Assembly: GCF_002159495.1 (NCBI RefSeq)
Contig: NZ_NFIT01000006.1
Location: 62,001 to 126,000, forward strand
Origin: Olsenella sp. An293
Lineage (GTDB): Bacteria; Actinomycetota; Coriobacteriia; Coriobacteriales; Atopobiaceae
Direction of reading: 5' to 3'
DNA length: 64,000 nt
The notes beneath the pieces were generated by a model. It made no database searches. It was not told the origin of the DNA and saw nothing but the letters and a program-made list of their open reading frames with translations. The translations under genes were made by a program, and so were the position numbers. Positions 43,776-53,064 of this stretch are shown here, piece by piece; the stretch's first letter is position 1; each line of letters begins with the position of its first letter.

Positions 43776-45515
43776 TCAGCCTGTCAACCCGGCCCGACCC
43801 TCGAGGTATTCTCGCAGCTCGACGGCATTGTGGATGCCGAGCGCCCGATAGCAGCGCGTCCGCGCGGACTTGACCGTCCCTGGGGCCACGTGCAGGCGCT
43901 CGCAGATGGCACGCTCGCCCTCGCCGAGCGAGAGGAGCAGCGCGACGTTGGCCTGAAGCTCGCTCAGGCCGGCCCTTCTCAGGATGGCGACCTGCTCCTC
44001 GCGGTCATCGCGGGCGGCGGGGCGGAAGGCCACGCCAAAGACGAGCGCGCCGAGCGCCGCCACGAGGCACCACAGGCCCTCGACCACGCCGGGAAAAACC
44101 TCGAGAGGCGCGGTCAGGCAGGAGCCGAGCAGCAGGGAGAGCCCCGCGAGGGCCGTGACCTCACGTCCGCGGCACGCAAGCTCTCGCAGGCCGGAGACGG
44201 TCGAGCGCCGAAGCCACGTGCGGACGTCGATGCCCGGGTCCGCGCTGACCGGCCGCGCCCCGAGATACAGGACGCCGAGCGCAAGGACCAGCGCGGCGAG
44301 CGAGCGGCGCCCGGGGACGAGGGGCCATGAGGAGACGAAGAGCGGGGGCACGGCGACGGAGCAGAGCAGGCAGACGACGCCGCGCTCCCAGGAGGGGCGC
44401 ACGCCCGTCCGTTCCCGGAGCGCGCGACGGCCCCCGGTGTCGGGCGCAAGGACGAGAAAGGCGACGAGGGCGACGCACGAGAGCACGTCGCCCGCGAGGC
44501 AGGCCACGACGGGGCGGACCGGCCCCGCCCAGGGCGCGAGCAGCAGGGCGAGCAGCGCGGCGCCGAGAAGGGCGCGCGCCCACGATGGGACGCGACGGTG
44601 CCCGGAGCCGTCGGGGCGCAGACTGCCGGCGTCGCTCGTCCAGGAGCTCACGCGCGAGACGAGCTCGACCTTGGAGGACACGCCGAGCTTCTCGTAGCCG
44701 CGCGTGCGGTTGGTGCCGACGGTCGACTCCGAGACGTCGAGCGCCTGCGCGATGACGCGGCGCGGCTCTCCGCAGAGCGTCCGGACGAGGACCTCGCGCT
44801 CGCGGTCGCTGAGCTCGCGCTCCGCGAGGTCGTCGAGGGCGCGGCGCATCGTCGCCGCATAGTCCCCCTCGCCGCCGTCTGAGGCGAGCGAGGCGAGCAG
44901 CGGCACGCCGCAGGCGCTTAAGGCCACGAGCGAGGCCGTCGCAAGAACCACGAGCCCGGACTCGCCCGCCGCCATCGAGCAGCTAAGCAGCGCCGCGGGC
45001 GCGAGGGCGGCGAAGAGCTCGGGCTCCGAGAGCGAGCGTCCCGCGCGCGCCCTGGTGAGGACGGCAAGGGCAAAGAGCGCGCCGAGAAAGACGGCGGAGG
45101 CTACCCGGGGCACGGGAAGCAGCCATGCGGCGGCGAGCAGGGCGAGGACGGCGACGAGCTCGCCCGCCAGGGCGCCGGAGCGCGCGGCGCGTCGCTCGTC
45201 CTTCTCGCCAAGCGAGAGGCACACCCATCCGGCGAGCGCGAGCGCCCCGGGGATCGCGATGAGCCCGGGGGCGATCGCCCAAACGAGGGCGAGCGCGGGC
45301 GTGACCAGGAGGCCGACCACGGCTACGACCCTTCGGCACCGCTCCGCCGAGACGCGGTCCGCGGCGCCGAGGATCCTGCCGGCCATGAGGGCGGAGCCGG
45401 CGAGGAGGTAGGCGACGGGCGAGAGCCCGAGCGCGACGAGCCCCGCGAGCACGCCCGTCCAGAGCGGCCAGGCGACCGTTCGGCGGCGCTCGATAAGGGC
45501 GTAGGCGCGCAGCAT
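43776..45515 (-). CDS. Membrane protein with two LuxR-type HTH domains
   Basis: This 579-residue protein is built as two similar halves, each a block of hydrophobic helices followed by a LuxR-type helix-turn-helix. The first HTH is at about 233-290 (LSDREREVLVRTLCGEPRRVI ... VSESTVGTNRTRGYEKLGV), the second at 515-575 (ALLLSLGEGERAICERLHVAPGTVKSARTRCYRALGIHN). Both keep the family's recognition-helix pattern STVGTNRTR / GTVKSARTR. Single-HTH membrane LuxR proteins are common in Coriobacteriia; a double one is unusual. The ATG at 45515 is four bases behind the ygfA stop, suggesting coupling. Signal and targets are unknown. Confidence 0.8.
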   Translation of the reverse strand: MLRAYALIERRRTVAWPLWTGVLAGLVALGLSPVAYLLAGSALMAGRILGAADRVSAERCRRVVAVVGLLVTPALALVWAIAPGLIAIPGALALAGWVCLSLGEKDERRAARSGALAGELVAVLALLAAAWLLPVPRVASAVFLGALFALAVLTRARAGRSLSEPELFAALAPAALLSCSMAAGESGLVVLATASLVALSACGVPLLASLASDGGEGDYAATMRRALDDLAERELSDREREVLVRTLCGEPRRVIAQALDVSESTVGTNRTRGYEKLGVSSKVELVSRVSSWTSDAGSLRPDGSGHRRVPSWARALLGAALLALLLAPWAGPVRPVVACLAGDVLSCVALVAFLVLAPDTGGRRALRERTGVRPSWERGVVCLLCSVAVPPLFVSSWPLVPGRRSLAALVLALGVLYLGARPVSADPGIDVRTWLRRSTVSGLRELACRGREVTALAGLSLLLGSCLTAPLEVFPGVVEGLWCLVAALGALVFGVAFRPAARDDREEQVAILRRAGLSELQANVALLLSLGEGERAICERLHVAPGTVKSARTRCYRALGIHNAVELREYLEGRAGLTG

Positions 45516-45519
45516 GGCG

Positions 45520-46122
45520 TCAGAGGTTCTGGCTGCAGCCCCAGACGGTCCCCTCACTCACGAGGAAGTCGACCGGGACGTCGTGCCCCCCCACCGGGAG
45601 CGGGTTGGACGAAAGCTGCGTCACGCGGGCGAGGCCGATCTTGTTGCCGGGGTAGAACGCGAGGAAGCGGTCGTAGTAGCCGCCGCCGTAGCCCACGCGG
45701 TGCCCCGCGCCGTCAAAGACGAGGCCGGGCACGAGGCAGGCGGTGCGCACCATCTCGGGCACCGTGAGGGCCGGCGTGTCGCCGGGGGGCTCGAGGATGC
45801 CCATCGTTCCGGGGACGAGCCCCTCGAGCGACTCGATCTCGTGGAAGGCCATCTTGTGCGCCGCGCGGTCGACGCGCGGGACGGCGACGCGGCGGCCCTC
45901 GTCGAGCAGCTCCTCGATCAGGGCGCGTGTGTCGACCTCGGCGCCAAAGGAGACGTAGGTGAGCACGATGGGCGCGCGCCGGAAGACGTCGAAGGAGCGC
46001 AGCGCGCGGCGAATGGCCTCGTCCGAGGAGATTCGCAGGCGCGCGGGGACGGTGCGGCGAACGCGCAGGTAGTTGCTCCTGAGTGAGCTCTTGTCGGCGT
46101 CCGTGCCGTATGAGCTTGCCAC
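45520..46122 (-). CDS. 5-formyltetrahydrofolate cyclo-ligase family protein
   Basis: ATP-dependent conversion of 5-formyl-THF to 5,10-methenyl-THF. I choose the GTG at 46122, which has a strong GAGGAGGAG site, giving 200 residues; the longer frame lacks one. Family motifs: SSLRSNYLRVRRTV at the N-terminus, LTYVSFGAEVDTRALIEELL, VAVPRVDR, and the ATP-binding GHRVGYGGGYYDRFLAF. The final DFLVSEGTVW is conserved. It directly precedes the double-LuxR gene and has a likely extended -10 element just upstream. Confidence 0.92.
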   Translation of the reverse strand: MASSYGTDADKSSLRSNYLRVRRTVPARLRISSDEAIRRALRSFDVFRRAPIVLTYVSFGAEVDTRALIEELLDEGRRVAVPRVDRAAHKMAFHEIESLEGLVPGTMGILEPPGDTPALTVPEMVRTACLVPGLVFDGAGHRVGYGGGYYDRFLAFYPGNKIGLARVTQLSSNPLPVGGHDVPVDFLVSEGTVWGCSQNL

Positions 46123-46153
46123 CGCTCCTCCTCTTCTCGACCTCGACCAGATT

Positions 46154-46162
46154 ATTCTAACA
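46154..46162 (-). promoter_or_regulatory. Extended -10 element of the folate cyclo-ligase gene
   Basis: On the minus strand TGTTAGAAT is a TG-N-extended -10 hexamer (TAGAAT). The start site would be about 25 bases before the GTG at 46122. No -35 consensus is visible. Confidence 0.5.
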
Positions 46163-46259
46163 GGCTTTTGCGAGGACCCCGCGCACGAGGCCGCCGTTTG
46201 CCGTACCATAGGATGCCGTTGACCACATACGCGGGGGACCGCAAACGCGAGGAGGAACC

Positions 46260-47309
46260 ATGCCCAACGAGGGAAGCTACGAGGCGGCCAAGCGCAGGAG
46301 CGACGAGGTCCACGCCGACCTTCTCGTCCACCCCGAGAACTACACCATGCTCACCGGCGACCGCCCGACCGGCAGGCTCCACCTCGGCCACTACTTCGGC
46401 ACGCTCGTGGACCGCGTGCGCCTGCAGGACATGGGCGTGCGCACCAACGTCATCATCGCTGACTATCAGGTGATCACCGACCGCGACACGACCGAGCACA
46501 TCAAGGACAACGTCTACAACATGGTCATCGACTATCTGGCCTGCGGGCTCGACCCGGCCAAGACGATGATCTTCACGCACTCCGCGGTGCCCGAGCTCAA
46601 CCAGCTCATGCTGCCGTTCCTCAGCCTCGTCACCGAGGCCGAAATGGAGCGCAACCCCACGGTCAAGGCCGAGCAGGAGGCCTCCGGCCACGCCCTCACG
46701 GGACTTCTGCTCACCTACCCCGTGCACCAGGCGTGCGACATCCTCTTCTGCAAGGGCAACATCGTGCCCGTGGGCCGCGACCAGCTGCCGCACATCGAGA
46801 TCACCTCGAAGATCGCGCGTCGCTTCAACGAGCGCTACGGCCACGTCTTCCCGGACGTCACGGGGCTTCTCACCTCCACGCCGCTGCTTCCCGGCCTCGA
46901 CGGCCGCAAGATGAGCAAGTCCTACGGCAATGCGATCTCCATCTCCATGACCGCCGAGGAGACCGCCAAGCTCATCAAGAAGTCCAAGAGCGACTCCGAG
47001 CGCAACATCACCTTTGACCCCGAGAACCGCCCGGAGATCTCCGGTCTTCTCACCACGGCAGGCATCTGCACCGGCCGCGACCCGCGCGAGATCGCTGAGG
47101 AGATCGGCATGGGAGGCGCGGGCCAGCTCAAGAAGGTCGTGACCGAGGCCGTCAACGGCTACTTCGCCCCCATCCGCGAGCGCCGCGAGAAGATCGCCCA
47201 GGACATGGGATATGTCGCCGACGTCCTGCACGAGGGCAACCGCCGCGCTCGCGAGATCGCCGCGGCCACCCTCGACGAGGTGCGCGAGGCGATGGGGATG
47301 GTGTACTAG
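46260..47309 (+). CDS. trpS: Tryptophanyl-tRNA synthetase
   Basis: Class I enzyme charging tRNA-Trp. The 349-residue protein has the HIGH-equivalent GRLHLGHYFG and the KMSKS motif in GLDGRKMSKSYGN, plus the tryptophan-binding region (YPVHQACDILFCKGNIVPVGRDQLPHIE). A GAGGAGG site precedes the ATG. It is monocistronic: ygfA diverges upstream and the next plus-strand gene is ppk. No T-box or other leader structure is seen in the 137-base upstream spacer. Confidence 0.96.
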   Translation: MPNEGSYEAAKRRSDEVHADLLVHPENYTMLTGDRPTGRLHLGHYFGTLVDRVRLQDMGVRTNVIIADYQVITDRDTTEHIKDNVYNMVIDYLACGLDPAKTMIFTHSAVPELNQLMLPFLSLVTEAEMERNPTVKAEQEASGHALTGLLLTYPVHQACDILFCKGNIVPVGRDQLPHIEITSKIARRFNERYGHVFPDVTGLLTSTPLLPGLDGRKMSKSYGNAISISMTAEETAKLIKKSKSDSERNITFDPENRPEISGLLTTAGICTGRDPREIAEEIGMGGAGQLKKVVTEAVNGYFAPIRERREKIAQDMGYVADVLHEGNRRAREIAAATLDEVREAMGMVY

Positions 47310-47340
47310 CAGGCACTACGCACCCCTGTGGGGGCGATAA

Positions 47341-47400
47341 GGTCCGGCGCTCAGACAGCTTCGCGCGCAAGGGACGCGCGCTGCAGAACTCGCGCGGACC
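47341..47400 (+). repeat. 60-bp hairpin repeat copy 3
   Basis: GGTCCGGCGCTCAGACAG at the 5' end and GAACTCGCGCGGACC at the 3' end match copies 1 and 2 at 39 kb; the middle has a CGCGCG/CGCGCG stem. GGTCCG and CGGACC pair to close the unit. It begins 31 bases after the trpS stop, between convergent trpS and the carbamoyltransferase gene. Confidence 0.8.
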
Positions 47401-47448
47401 CTGTCCCCTCGCTCGACTTGCGCGTCGAATCCCTCGATATGGAAGTGC

Positions 47449-48447
47449 TTAGCGCAGCGTCGCGTACATCACCGCCTTGATCGAGTGCAGGCGGTTCTCG
47501 GCCTCGTCGAAGACGCGGCTGCGCGGACCCTCGAAGACCTCGTCGGTGACCTCGAGCTCGGCGAGGCCAAACTGCTGGTAGACCTCCTCGCCGATCGTGG
47601 TCTTGCGGTCGTGGAAGCTCGGCAGGCAGTGCATGAAGATCGCGTCTTTGGCCGCGAGCTTCATGAGCTCGGCGTTGACCTGGTAGGGAGACAGCAGGCG
47701 GATGCGCTCGCCCCAGAGCTCGGCGGGCTCGCCCATGGAGACCCAGATGTCGGTGTAGATCACGCTCGCGCCGGCGGCTCCCTCGGCGACGTCCGCCGTG
47801 AGCGTGATCGTGGCTCCCGTCTCGGCCGCGATCTCACGGCAGGTCTTTACGAGCTCGGCGTCGGGCATCTGCTCGGCGGGGCCGCACGCACAGAAGTCGA
47901 TGCCCAGCTTTGCGCAGACCACCATGAGCGAGTTGCCCACGTTGTTGCCCGCGTCGCCCATGAAGGTGACCTTGCGCCCGGCCATGCCGCCGCGGCCGAA
48001 CTCCTCCTCCATCGTGAGGACGTCCGCGATCATCTGCGTGGGGTGGAACTCGGTCGTGAGGCCGTTCCACACGGGCACGCCCGCGTACGCGGCGAGCTCC
48101 TCGACGCGCTCCTGGCCAAACCCGCGGTACTCGATGCCGTCGAACATGCGGCCGAGCACGCGCGCGGTGTCGGCGATGGACTCCTTCTTCCCGATCTGGG
48201 AGGCGCTCGGGTCAAGGTAGACCGCGTGCATGCCGAGGTCGGCCGCGCCCACCTCGAAGGCGCAGCGCGTGCGCGTGGAGGTCTTCTCGAAGATGAGCGC
48301 CACGTTTTTGCCCTCGAGGTAGCGGTGGGGCTCTCCCGCGCGCTTCTTGGCCTTGAGCTCGGCGGAGAGGTCGAGCAGGTGGCGGATCTCCTCGGGCGTG
48401 AAGTCGAGGAGCTTGAGGAAGTTGCGTCCGGAAAGGCTGACGGCCAT
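47449..48447 (-). CDS. arcB: Ornithine carbamoyltransferase (catabolic ArcB type)
   Basis: Interconverts ornithine plus carbamoyl phosphate with citrulline. I take the start at 48447, which has AAAGGAG, giving 332 residues, rather than the 1332-residue open frame that runs over neighbouring DNA. Motifs: [15 protein letters not shown] (carbamoyl-phosphate site), [35 protein letters not shown], and [10 protein letters not shown]. The length and the SQIGKKES segment fit the catabolic arginine-deiminase-pathway form, but arcA and arcC are not adjacent, so an anabolic argF role is possible. Confidence 0.9.
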   Translation of the reverse strand: MAVSLSGRNFLKLLDFTPEEIRHLLDLSAELKAKKRAGEPHRYLEGKNVALIFEKTSTRTRCAFEVGAADLGMHAVYLDPSASQIGKKESIADTARVLGRMFDGIEYRGFGQERVEELAAYAGVPVWNGLTTEFHPTQMIADVLTMEEEFGRGGMAGRKVTFMGDAGNNVGNSLMVVCAKLGIDFCACGPAEQMPDAELVKTCREIAAETGATITLTADVAEGAAGASVIYTDIWVSMGEPAELWGERIRLLSPYQVNAELMKLAAKDAIFMHCLPSFHDRKTTIGEEVYQQFGLAELEVTDEVFEGPRSRVFDEAENRLHSIKAVMYATLR

Positions 48448-48608
48448 GGGGCTCTCCTTTCGTGACCGGCGGGAACGCCGGGTTCTTCTCGGTGCTTTGA
48501 AAGCTGCATCGTAGCATGAGCCCGGGACGGTCCGCGGCCGCGCGGCCCCCGCTGGCCCGGCTCTTTTCACAACCTTAACCAACAGGGCCCGGCGGCCGGT
48601 CACGCGGC

Positions 48609-48617
48609 TGCTATCAT
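48609..48617 (+). promoter_or_regulatory. Extended -10 promoter element of ppk
   Basis: TGCTATCAT (TG-N-TATCAT) lies 55 bases before the ppk ATG. Upstream, ACAACC and ACCAAC half-sites (48569-48585) could be regulator sites; this is speculative. The remainder of the 225-base divergent spacer to arcB holds a CGAGAAGAAC word on the minus strand at 48482-48491. Confidence 0.45.
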
Positions 48618-48672
48618 CGTGGAGACATGCACCGCGGCACACGCTGCCGCACCTTCGTGAAAGGCTTTCGCG

Positions 48673-51168
48673 ATGAGCAAGGACAAGACCAAGGACGCCG
48701 TCGAGGAAGAGGCGCGCGGCAAGAAGGACGCCAAGGAGTCCCGCAAGGAGCAGGCCCTCAAGAAGGCAGCCGCCAAGTACGCGGGCGAGAAGGACGGCGA
48801 GGACAAGAAGCCCGAGCGCGACTTCTCCTACACCCAGAACCGCGAGCTGAGCTGGCTGCGCTTCGACGACCGCATCCTCGACGAGGCATACGACCCCGAG
48901 GTTCCCGCGTTCGAGCGCCTCAAGTTCTGCGAGATCGTCGAGTCCAACCTCGACGAGTGGTTCATGATCCGCGTGGGCGGCCTCTCCGACCTCGCCTCCC
49001 TCAAGAACCAGCCCAAGGACAACAAGTCCAACATGACGCCCGCCGAGCAGCTCACCGCGATCTTCGACGCCCTGCCCGCGCTCGTCGAGCGCCACGAGAA
49101 GGGCCTCGCCGAGGTCGAGGCGCTTCTCGCCGGGCACGGCCTTGTCCGCGTCTCCCCCGCCGACTACACCGAGGAGGACCGCGCCGCCGTCCAGCGCCAC
49201 TTCGAGCGCCGCCTCGCGCCGATCATCTCGCCGCTCATCGTGGACCCGCGCCACCCCTTCCCCAACCTGCGCAACGGGCGCCTGTTCGTGGCCTGCTCGC
49301 TCGACGGGGCCGAGGAGACCGGGCTTCTCGGCATCATCGAGGTGCCGCGCACCGAGCAGCGCGTCGTCGCGCTGCCCGCCACGGCCAAGGCCTGGCGCTA
49401 CACCCTGCTCGAGGACGTGCTCGAGACCTGCCTCGACCAGTGCTTCGGCGAGTACGCCCCCAAGCGCTCGGCCGTGCTGCGCGTGACGCGCAACGCCGAC
49501 ATCGACCCCGACGGCGAGGGCGTCGAGGAGGAGGAGGACTACCGCCAGCACATGAAGAAGGTCCTCAAGCTCCGCCAGCGCCTCCAGCCGGTGCGCCTCG
49601 AGATCCGCGGCAAGCTCGGCAAGACGCTCGAGACGCTCATCGCCGAGGAGCTCTCCCTCGAGCCGCGCCGCGTCTTCCGCCTCAACCGCCCGATCGACCT
49701 CGGCTACGTCTACGGGCTCGAGTCCCACATCCCCGACCACGAGCACGCCGCGTGCGTGTTCCGTCGCTTCGAGCCGCAGATCTCGCCGATGGTCGACCTG
49801 AGCCTGCCCATGCGCGGCCAGGTCGAGGACCACGACGTCCTTCTCACCTACCCGTACGAGTCCATGACGCCGCTGCTGCGCCTCGTGCGCGAGGCCTCCG
49901 CCGACGACGCGTGCATCTCGATCAAGATCACCCTCTACCGCGTGGCCAAGTCGAGCCACCTCTGCGAGAGCCTCATCAGCGCCGCGGAGGCGGGCAAGGA
50001 CGTCACCGTCCTCATGGAGCTGCGCGCGCGCTTCGACGAGGCCAACAACATCGCCTGGGCCGAGCGCCTCGAGGACGCCGGCTGCACCGTCATCTACGGC
50101 TCCGAGGGCTTCAAGTGCCACTCCAAGATCTGCCAGATCACCTATCACGACCGCGACGGCATCCGCCGCATCACGTGTCTGGGCACGGGCAACTTCAACG
50201 AGAAGACCGCCACGCTCTACTCCGACTTCATGCTGCTCACGGCCGACGAGGGCATCGGCGCGGACGGCAACACCTTCTTCCGCAACCTCTCGCTCGGCAA
50301 CCTCCGCGGCACCTATCGCCAGCTCGGCGTTGCCCCGGTCGGCCTCAAGCCGCTCGTGATGCGCGGGCTCGACCGAGAGATCGCCCGCGCGCGCGAGGGC
50401 GCACCGGCGCGCGTATTCTTCAAGATGAACTCGCTCACCGACCGCGACGTCATCGACAAGATCTCCGAGGCCTGCGAGGCGGGCGTCAAGGTCGTCATGA
50501 TCGTCCGCGGCATCTGCTGCATCAAGGCGGGCGTGCCGGGCAAGACCGACGGCCTCGTGATCCGCCAGATCGCCGGGCGCTTCCTCGAGCACGCCCGCAT
50601 CTACGCCTTTGGCGAGTACGCGGACACGATCTACCTCTCGAGCGCCGACATGATGACGCGCAACACCGAGCGCCGCGTCGAGATCGCCTACCCCGTGCGC
50701 GACTCCGCCTGCTGCGAGATCGTGCGCCACTTCATCGACCTCCAGCTCGCCGACAACGTCAAGGCGCGCCAGCTCACCGCCGAGGGCACCTGGGCCCGCG
50801 TCGAGACCGAGGAGGGCGCGCCGCGCGTCAACTGCCAGGAGGTGCTCCTGCGCGAGGCGTACGAGCGCGCCCGCGAGGCCGTCGAGGAGCGCGCGCGTGC
50901 CGCCAAGGCGCCGCGCGTCGAGCCGGCCCCCGAGGCAGTTCCCGAGCTCGCCGCAGAGGACATTGCCGAGAGGGACGAGGCCCCGGTCGCCGAGCCCGCG
51001 CCGGCGCCCGAGCCCGTCCCGACCCCGGCCCCCGCTCCGGCGCCCCAGCCGACTGCCGACCCCGCGCCCAGGAAGGCCGACCCGCGCCCCAAGCGCGGCC
51101 GCGTCTCCCGTGCGCTCGGCCTCTTTGGCCAGGCCTTCGGCACCCTCTTCGGCGGGGGTGACGAGTGA
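48673..51168 (+). CDS. ppk1: Polyphosphate kinase 1
   Basis: Makes polyphosphate from ATP. The 831-residue protein has a charged 50-residue N-terminal extension, then the PPK1 N-domain ([17 protein letters not shown]), the head domain, and the two phospholipase-D-like C-domains. The phosphorylated histidine region is [11 protein letters not shown] with the following [16 protein letters not shown]; the second is [22 protein letters not shown]. The core ends near residue 725; after it comes a Pro/Ala/Glu-rich linker of about 70 residues and a basic end ([17 protein letters not shown]) not seen in standard enzymes. It overlaps the following methyltransferase gene. Confidence 0.95.
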   Translation: MSKDKTKDAVEEEARGKKDAKESRKEQALKKAAAKYAGEKDGEDKKPERDFSYTQNRELSWLRFDDRILDEAYDPEVPAFERLKFCEIVESNLDEWFMIRVGGLSDLASLKNQPKDNKSNMTPAEQLTAIFDALPALVERHEKGLAEVEALLAGHGLVRVSPADYTEEDRAAVQRHFERRLAPIISPLIVDPRHPFPNLRNGRLFVACSLDGAEETGLLGIIEVPRTEQRVVALPATAKAWRYTLLEDVLETCLDQCFGEYAPKRSAVLRVTRNADIDPDGEGVEEEEDYRQHMKKVLKLRQRLQPVRLEIRGKLGKTLETLIAEELSLEPRRVFRLNRPIDLGYVYGLESHIPDHEHAACVFRRFEPQISPMVDLSLPMRGQVEDHDVLLTYPYESMTPLLRLVREASADDACISIKITLYRVAKSSHLCESLISAAEAGKDVTVLMELRARFDEANNIAWAERLEDAGCTVIYGSEGFKCHSKICQITYHDRDGIRRITCLGTGNFNEKTATLYSDFMLLTADEGIGADGNTFFRNLSLGNLRGTYRQLGVAPVGLKPLVMRGLDREIARAREGAPARVFFKMNSLTDRDVIDKISEACEAGVKVVMIVRGICCIKAGVPGKTDGLVIRQIAGRFLEHARIYAFGEYADTIYLSSADMMTRNTERRVEIAYPVRDSACCEIVRHFIDLQLADNVKARQLTAEGTWARVETEEGAPRVNCQEVLLREAYERAREAVEERARAAKAPRVEPAPEAVPELAAEDIAERDEAPVAEPAPAPEPVPTPAPAPAPQPTADPAPRKADPRPKRGRVSRALGLFGQAFGTLFGGGDE

Positions 51169-52496
51169 GCGGGACGCGTGAGATCGAGCTGACCTGCGAG
51201 CGCATGAGCTACGGCCCGGACGCCGTGGCCCGCGACGAGGGCGGGAAGACCGTCTTCGTCGCGGGCGGCGTGACCGGTGACCGCGTGCGCGCCGTCGTCG
51301 ACCGCGAGGAGGACCGCTGGGCGCACGCGCGCGTGGCGGAGGTGCTCGAGCCCTCCGCGGACCGCGTGGTCCCCGCCTGCCCGTTCGCCGGCGCCTGCGG
51401 CGGCTGCCCCTGGGCGGCGCTCTCCTACCCTGCCCAGGCCGCCGCAAAGCGCGCCGGGGTCGTCGACGCGCTCACGCGCATCGGGCACTTCTCGCCCGAG
51501 CGAGCGGAGGGGCTCGTGGCGCCGCTCGTCACCCCGAGCGATCAGTGGGGCTACCGCAACAAGGTCGAGCTCGCGGTGACCCGACAGAACGGCCGCGCGG
51601 TTCTCGGCATGCACGGGCGCGGCGAGGCCGACGTCGTCCGCGTGAAGAGCTGCATGCTGCTCGACAAGGCGCACGCAGGGGCGGTCAAGTCCGTCTCGGG
51701 CGCCCTCGCCTATCTCTCGAACAGCCACGACCTCGACCTCGAGCGCGTGGGCATCCGCGTGTCGCGGCGCACCAAGGACGTCGAGGTCGCCCTCTGGGAC
51801 CGTCCCGGCGCCTTCCCGCGCGCCCAGGCGGCCAAGGTGCTCGCTGACGCGCTGAGGCCCACCTCCGTCGTCCGCGTGATGCAGAAGGGCCCCGCCAAGG
51901 CCCGCCGCATCGCCGGCGTGGAGTGCCTCTCGGGGGCCGGCTCCTGGGGCGAGCTGGTGGGCGACGAGCGCATGCGCGTCTCGGCACCCTCCTTCTTCCA
52001 GGTCAACACCAAGGGGGCCGAGAAGCTCGTTGAGCTCGTGATGGAGGAGCTGAGCCCTCAGGAGGACGAGGAGGCCATGGACCTCTACTGCGGGGCCGGC
52101 ACCTTCACGCTGCCGCTCGCGCGCCGCGCGGGCTTTGTCTCGGCCGTGGAGTCCTACGGGCCCGCCGTGCGCGACCTGCGGCGCAACCTCGAGTCCGCGG
52201 GCCTCGACAACGTGGACCCCATCGGGGGCGACGCGGGTAGAGAGTTCCCGGACACCGACGCCGACGTCATCGTCGTGGACCCGCCGCGCGCGGGGCTTGC
52301 CGAGGACGTGGTGCGCAGGCTCTCCGAGCAGCCTGCCCGAGCGATCGCTTACGTGAGCTGCGACCCCGCGACGCTCGCGCGCGACCTCGCTCGCTTCGAG
52401 GCGGCGGGGACGTTCTCGCCCGCGCGCGTGACGCCCGTCGACCTCTTCCCGCAGACCTTCCACGTCGAGACCGTCACCCTCCTCCGGCGTCTGTGA
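51165..52496 (+). CDS. 23S rRNA / tRNA (uracil-5-)-methyltransferase, RlmD/TrmA family
   Basis: A 443-residue SAM enzyme that methylates C5 of a uracil. It starts at GTG overlapping the ppk stop. The TRAM domain is at 1-60; [20 protein letters not shown] holds cysteines that could bind an Fe-S cluster; the SAM site is [15 protein letters not shown]; the catalytic nucleophile is in [14 protein letters not shown], followed by a conserved glutamate region ([12 protein letters not shown]). Whether it acts on 23S rRNA or tRNA cannot be decided. The last codons overlap a long inverted repeat. Confidence 0.92.
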   Translation: MSGTREIELTCERMSYGPDAVARDEGGKTVFVAGGVTGDRVRAVVDREEDRWAHARVAEVLEPSADRVVPACPFAGACGGCPWAALSYPAQAAAKRAGVVDALTRIGHFSPERAEGLVAPLVTPSDQWGYRNKVELAVTRQNGRAVLGMHGRGEADVVRVKSCMLLDKAHAGAVKSVSGALAYLSNSHDLDLERVGIRVSRRTKDVEVALWDRPGAFPRAQAAKVLADALRPTSVVRVMQKGPAKARRIAGVECLSGAGSWGELVGDERMRVSAPSFFQVNTKGAEKLVELVMEELSPQEDEEAMDLYCGAGTFTLPLARRAGFVSAVESYGPAVRDLRRNLESAGLDNVDPIGGDAGREFPDTDADVIVVDPPRAGLAEDVVRRLSEQPARAIAYVSCDPATLARDLARFEAAGTFSPARVTPVDLFPQTFHVETVTLLRRL

Positions 52497-52596
52497 ATTG
52501 GGGACGTGTTATTTCGTGCAGACTTTTTGGGACAGGCCTTTGACGGCCTGTCCCAAAAAGTCTGCACGAAATAACACGTCCCCAATTCACAGACGC
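52487..52596. repeat. Perfect 52-bp inverted repeat
   Basis: Bases 52487-52538 are exactly reverse-complementary to 52545-52596, with a six-base loop (TTTGAC). The outer arm reads GCGTCTGTGAATTGGGGACG, matching the arms of the palindromes at 9249 and 53005; the inner part contains GCAGACTTTTTGGGACAG. It starts inside the last three codons of the methyltransferase gene. It lacks a poly-T tail, so it resembles a mobile miniature element more than a terminator. Confidence 0.85.
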
Positions 52597-52759
52597 TGAC
52601 CCTACGGTAATCCCCCTGAGCTGCTAGGAATAAACCGCAGCTCAGCACGGTGACCGACAATTTGGAACATATTGCCGCGACGGTTGCGCGCTCGCCGCGA
52701 AACGTGTACAAAGATAGGCAACTTGGGCGAAGGGCCCGAGCAAGAGAGAGGATTTCACC

Positions 52760-52945
52760 ATGAAGGCTACGGTCAACGAGGATTGCATCGGCTGCGGGCT
52801 CTGCGAGGGCACCTGCCCCGACGTCTTCTCCATCTCTGACGACGGCGTCGCCGTCGCCATCGAGGAGGACGTGCCGGAGGAGGCCGAGGACGCCGCCCAG
52901 GAGGCTGCCGACAACTGCCCCGTCTCCGCCATCGTGGTCGAGTAG
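52760..52945 (+). CDS. [4Fe-4S] ferredoxin
   Basis: A 61-residue electron carrier. Cysteines 9, 12, 15 and 19 form CIGCGLCEGTC, and Cys54 is in NCPVSAIVV, the pattern of a single-cluster ferredoxin, in which Cys19 may not ligate. The rest is strongly acidic, typical for electron-transfer docking. It stands alone between two palindromic elements, with its own GAGAGAGGA ribosome site and a terminator 30 bases downstream. A weak TTGCGC-17-TACAAA promoter may lie at 52684-52712. Confidence 0.95.
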   Translation: MKATVNEDCIGCGLCEGTCPDVFSISDDGVAVAIEEDVPEEAEDAAQEAADNCPVSAIVVE

Positions 52946-52975
52946 CACGCTCGACAACGCGTCACCAGACGTTGA

Positions 52976-53006
52976 GCGGGAGTCGCTAGAGGCGGCTCCC
53001 GCTTTT
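52976..53006 (+). terminator. Intrinsic terminator after ferredoxin
   Basis: GCGGGAGTCGC pairs with GCGGCTCCCGC (one T-G pair) around TAGAG and is followed by TTTT at 53003-53006. The T run merges into the palindromic repeat that starts at 53005. Confidence 0.8.
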
Positions 53007-53039
53007 CTGTAAATTGGGGACTGTCCCCAATTCACAGAA
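53005..53039. repeat. AATTGGGGAC-type palindrome between ferredoxin and maf
   Basis: Seventeen-base arms (TTCTGTAAATTGGGGAC and its near-complement) flank one central T, with a single mismatch. It is nearly identical to the copy at 9249-9281 and shares its arm with the long inverted repeat at 52487-52596. It ends 25 bases before the maf ATG. Confidence 0.8.
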
Positions 53040-53064
53040 CCCGCTCGATCCAGGAAGGACACGA

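Noticed and set aside
44327-44755. Arginine-rich 142-codon frame on the plus strand
   Set aside because: It is a shadow of the double-LuxR gene on the opposite strand, with more than a third arginine and no motif.
47449-51447. Open frame of 1332 codons on the minus strand
   Set aside because: Only the last 332 codons encode ornithine carbamoyltransferase; the rest is antisense to ppk.
52487-52596. Rho-independent terminator of the methyltransferase gene
   Set aside because: The stem is far longer than any terminator, has no T run, and shares its ends with palindromes elsewhere, so a repeat element fits better.
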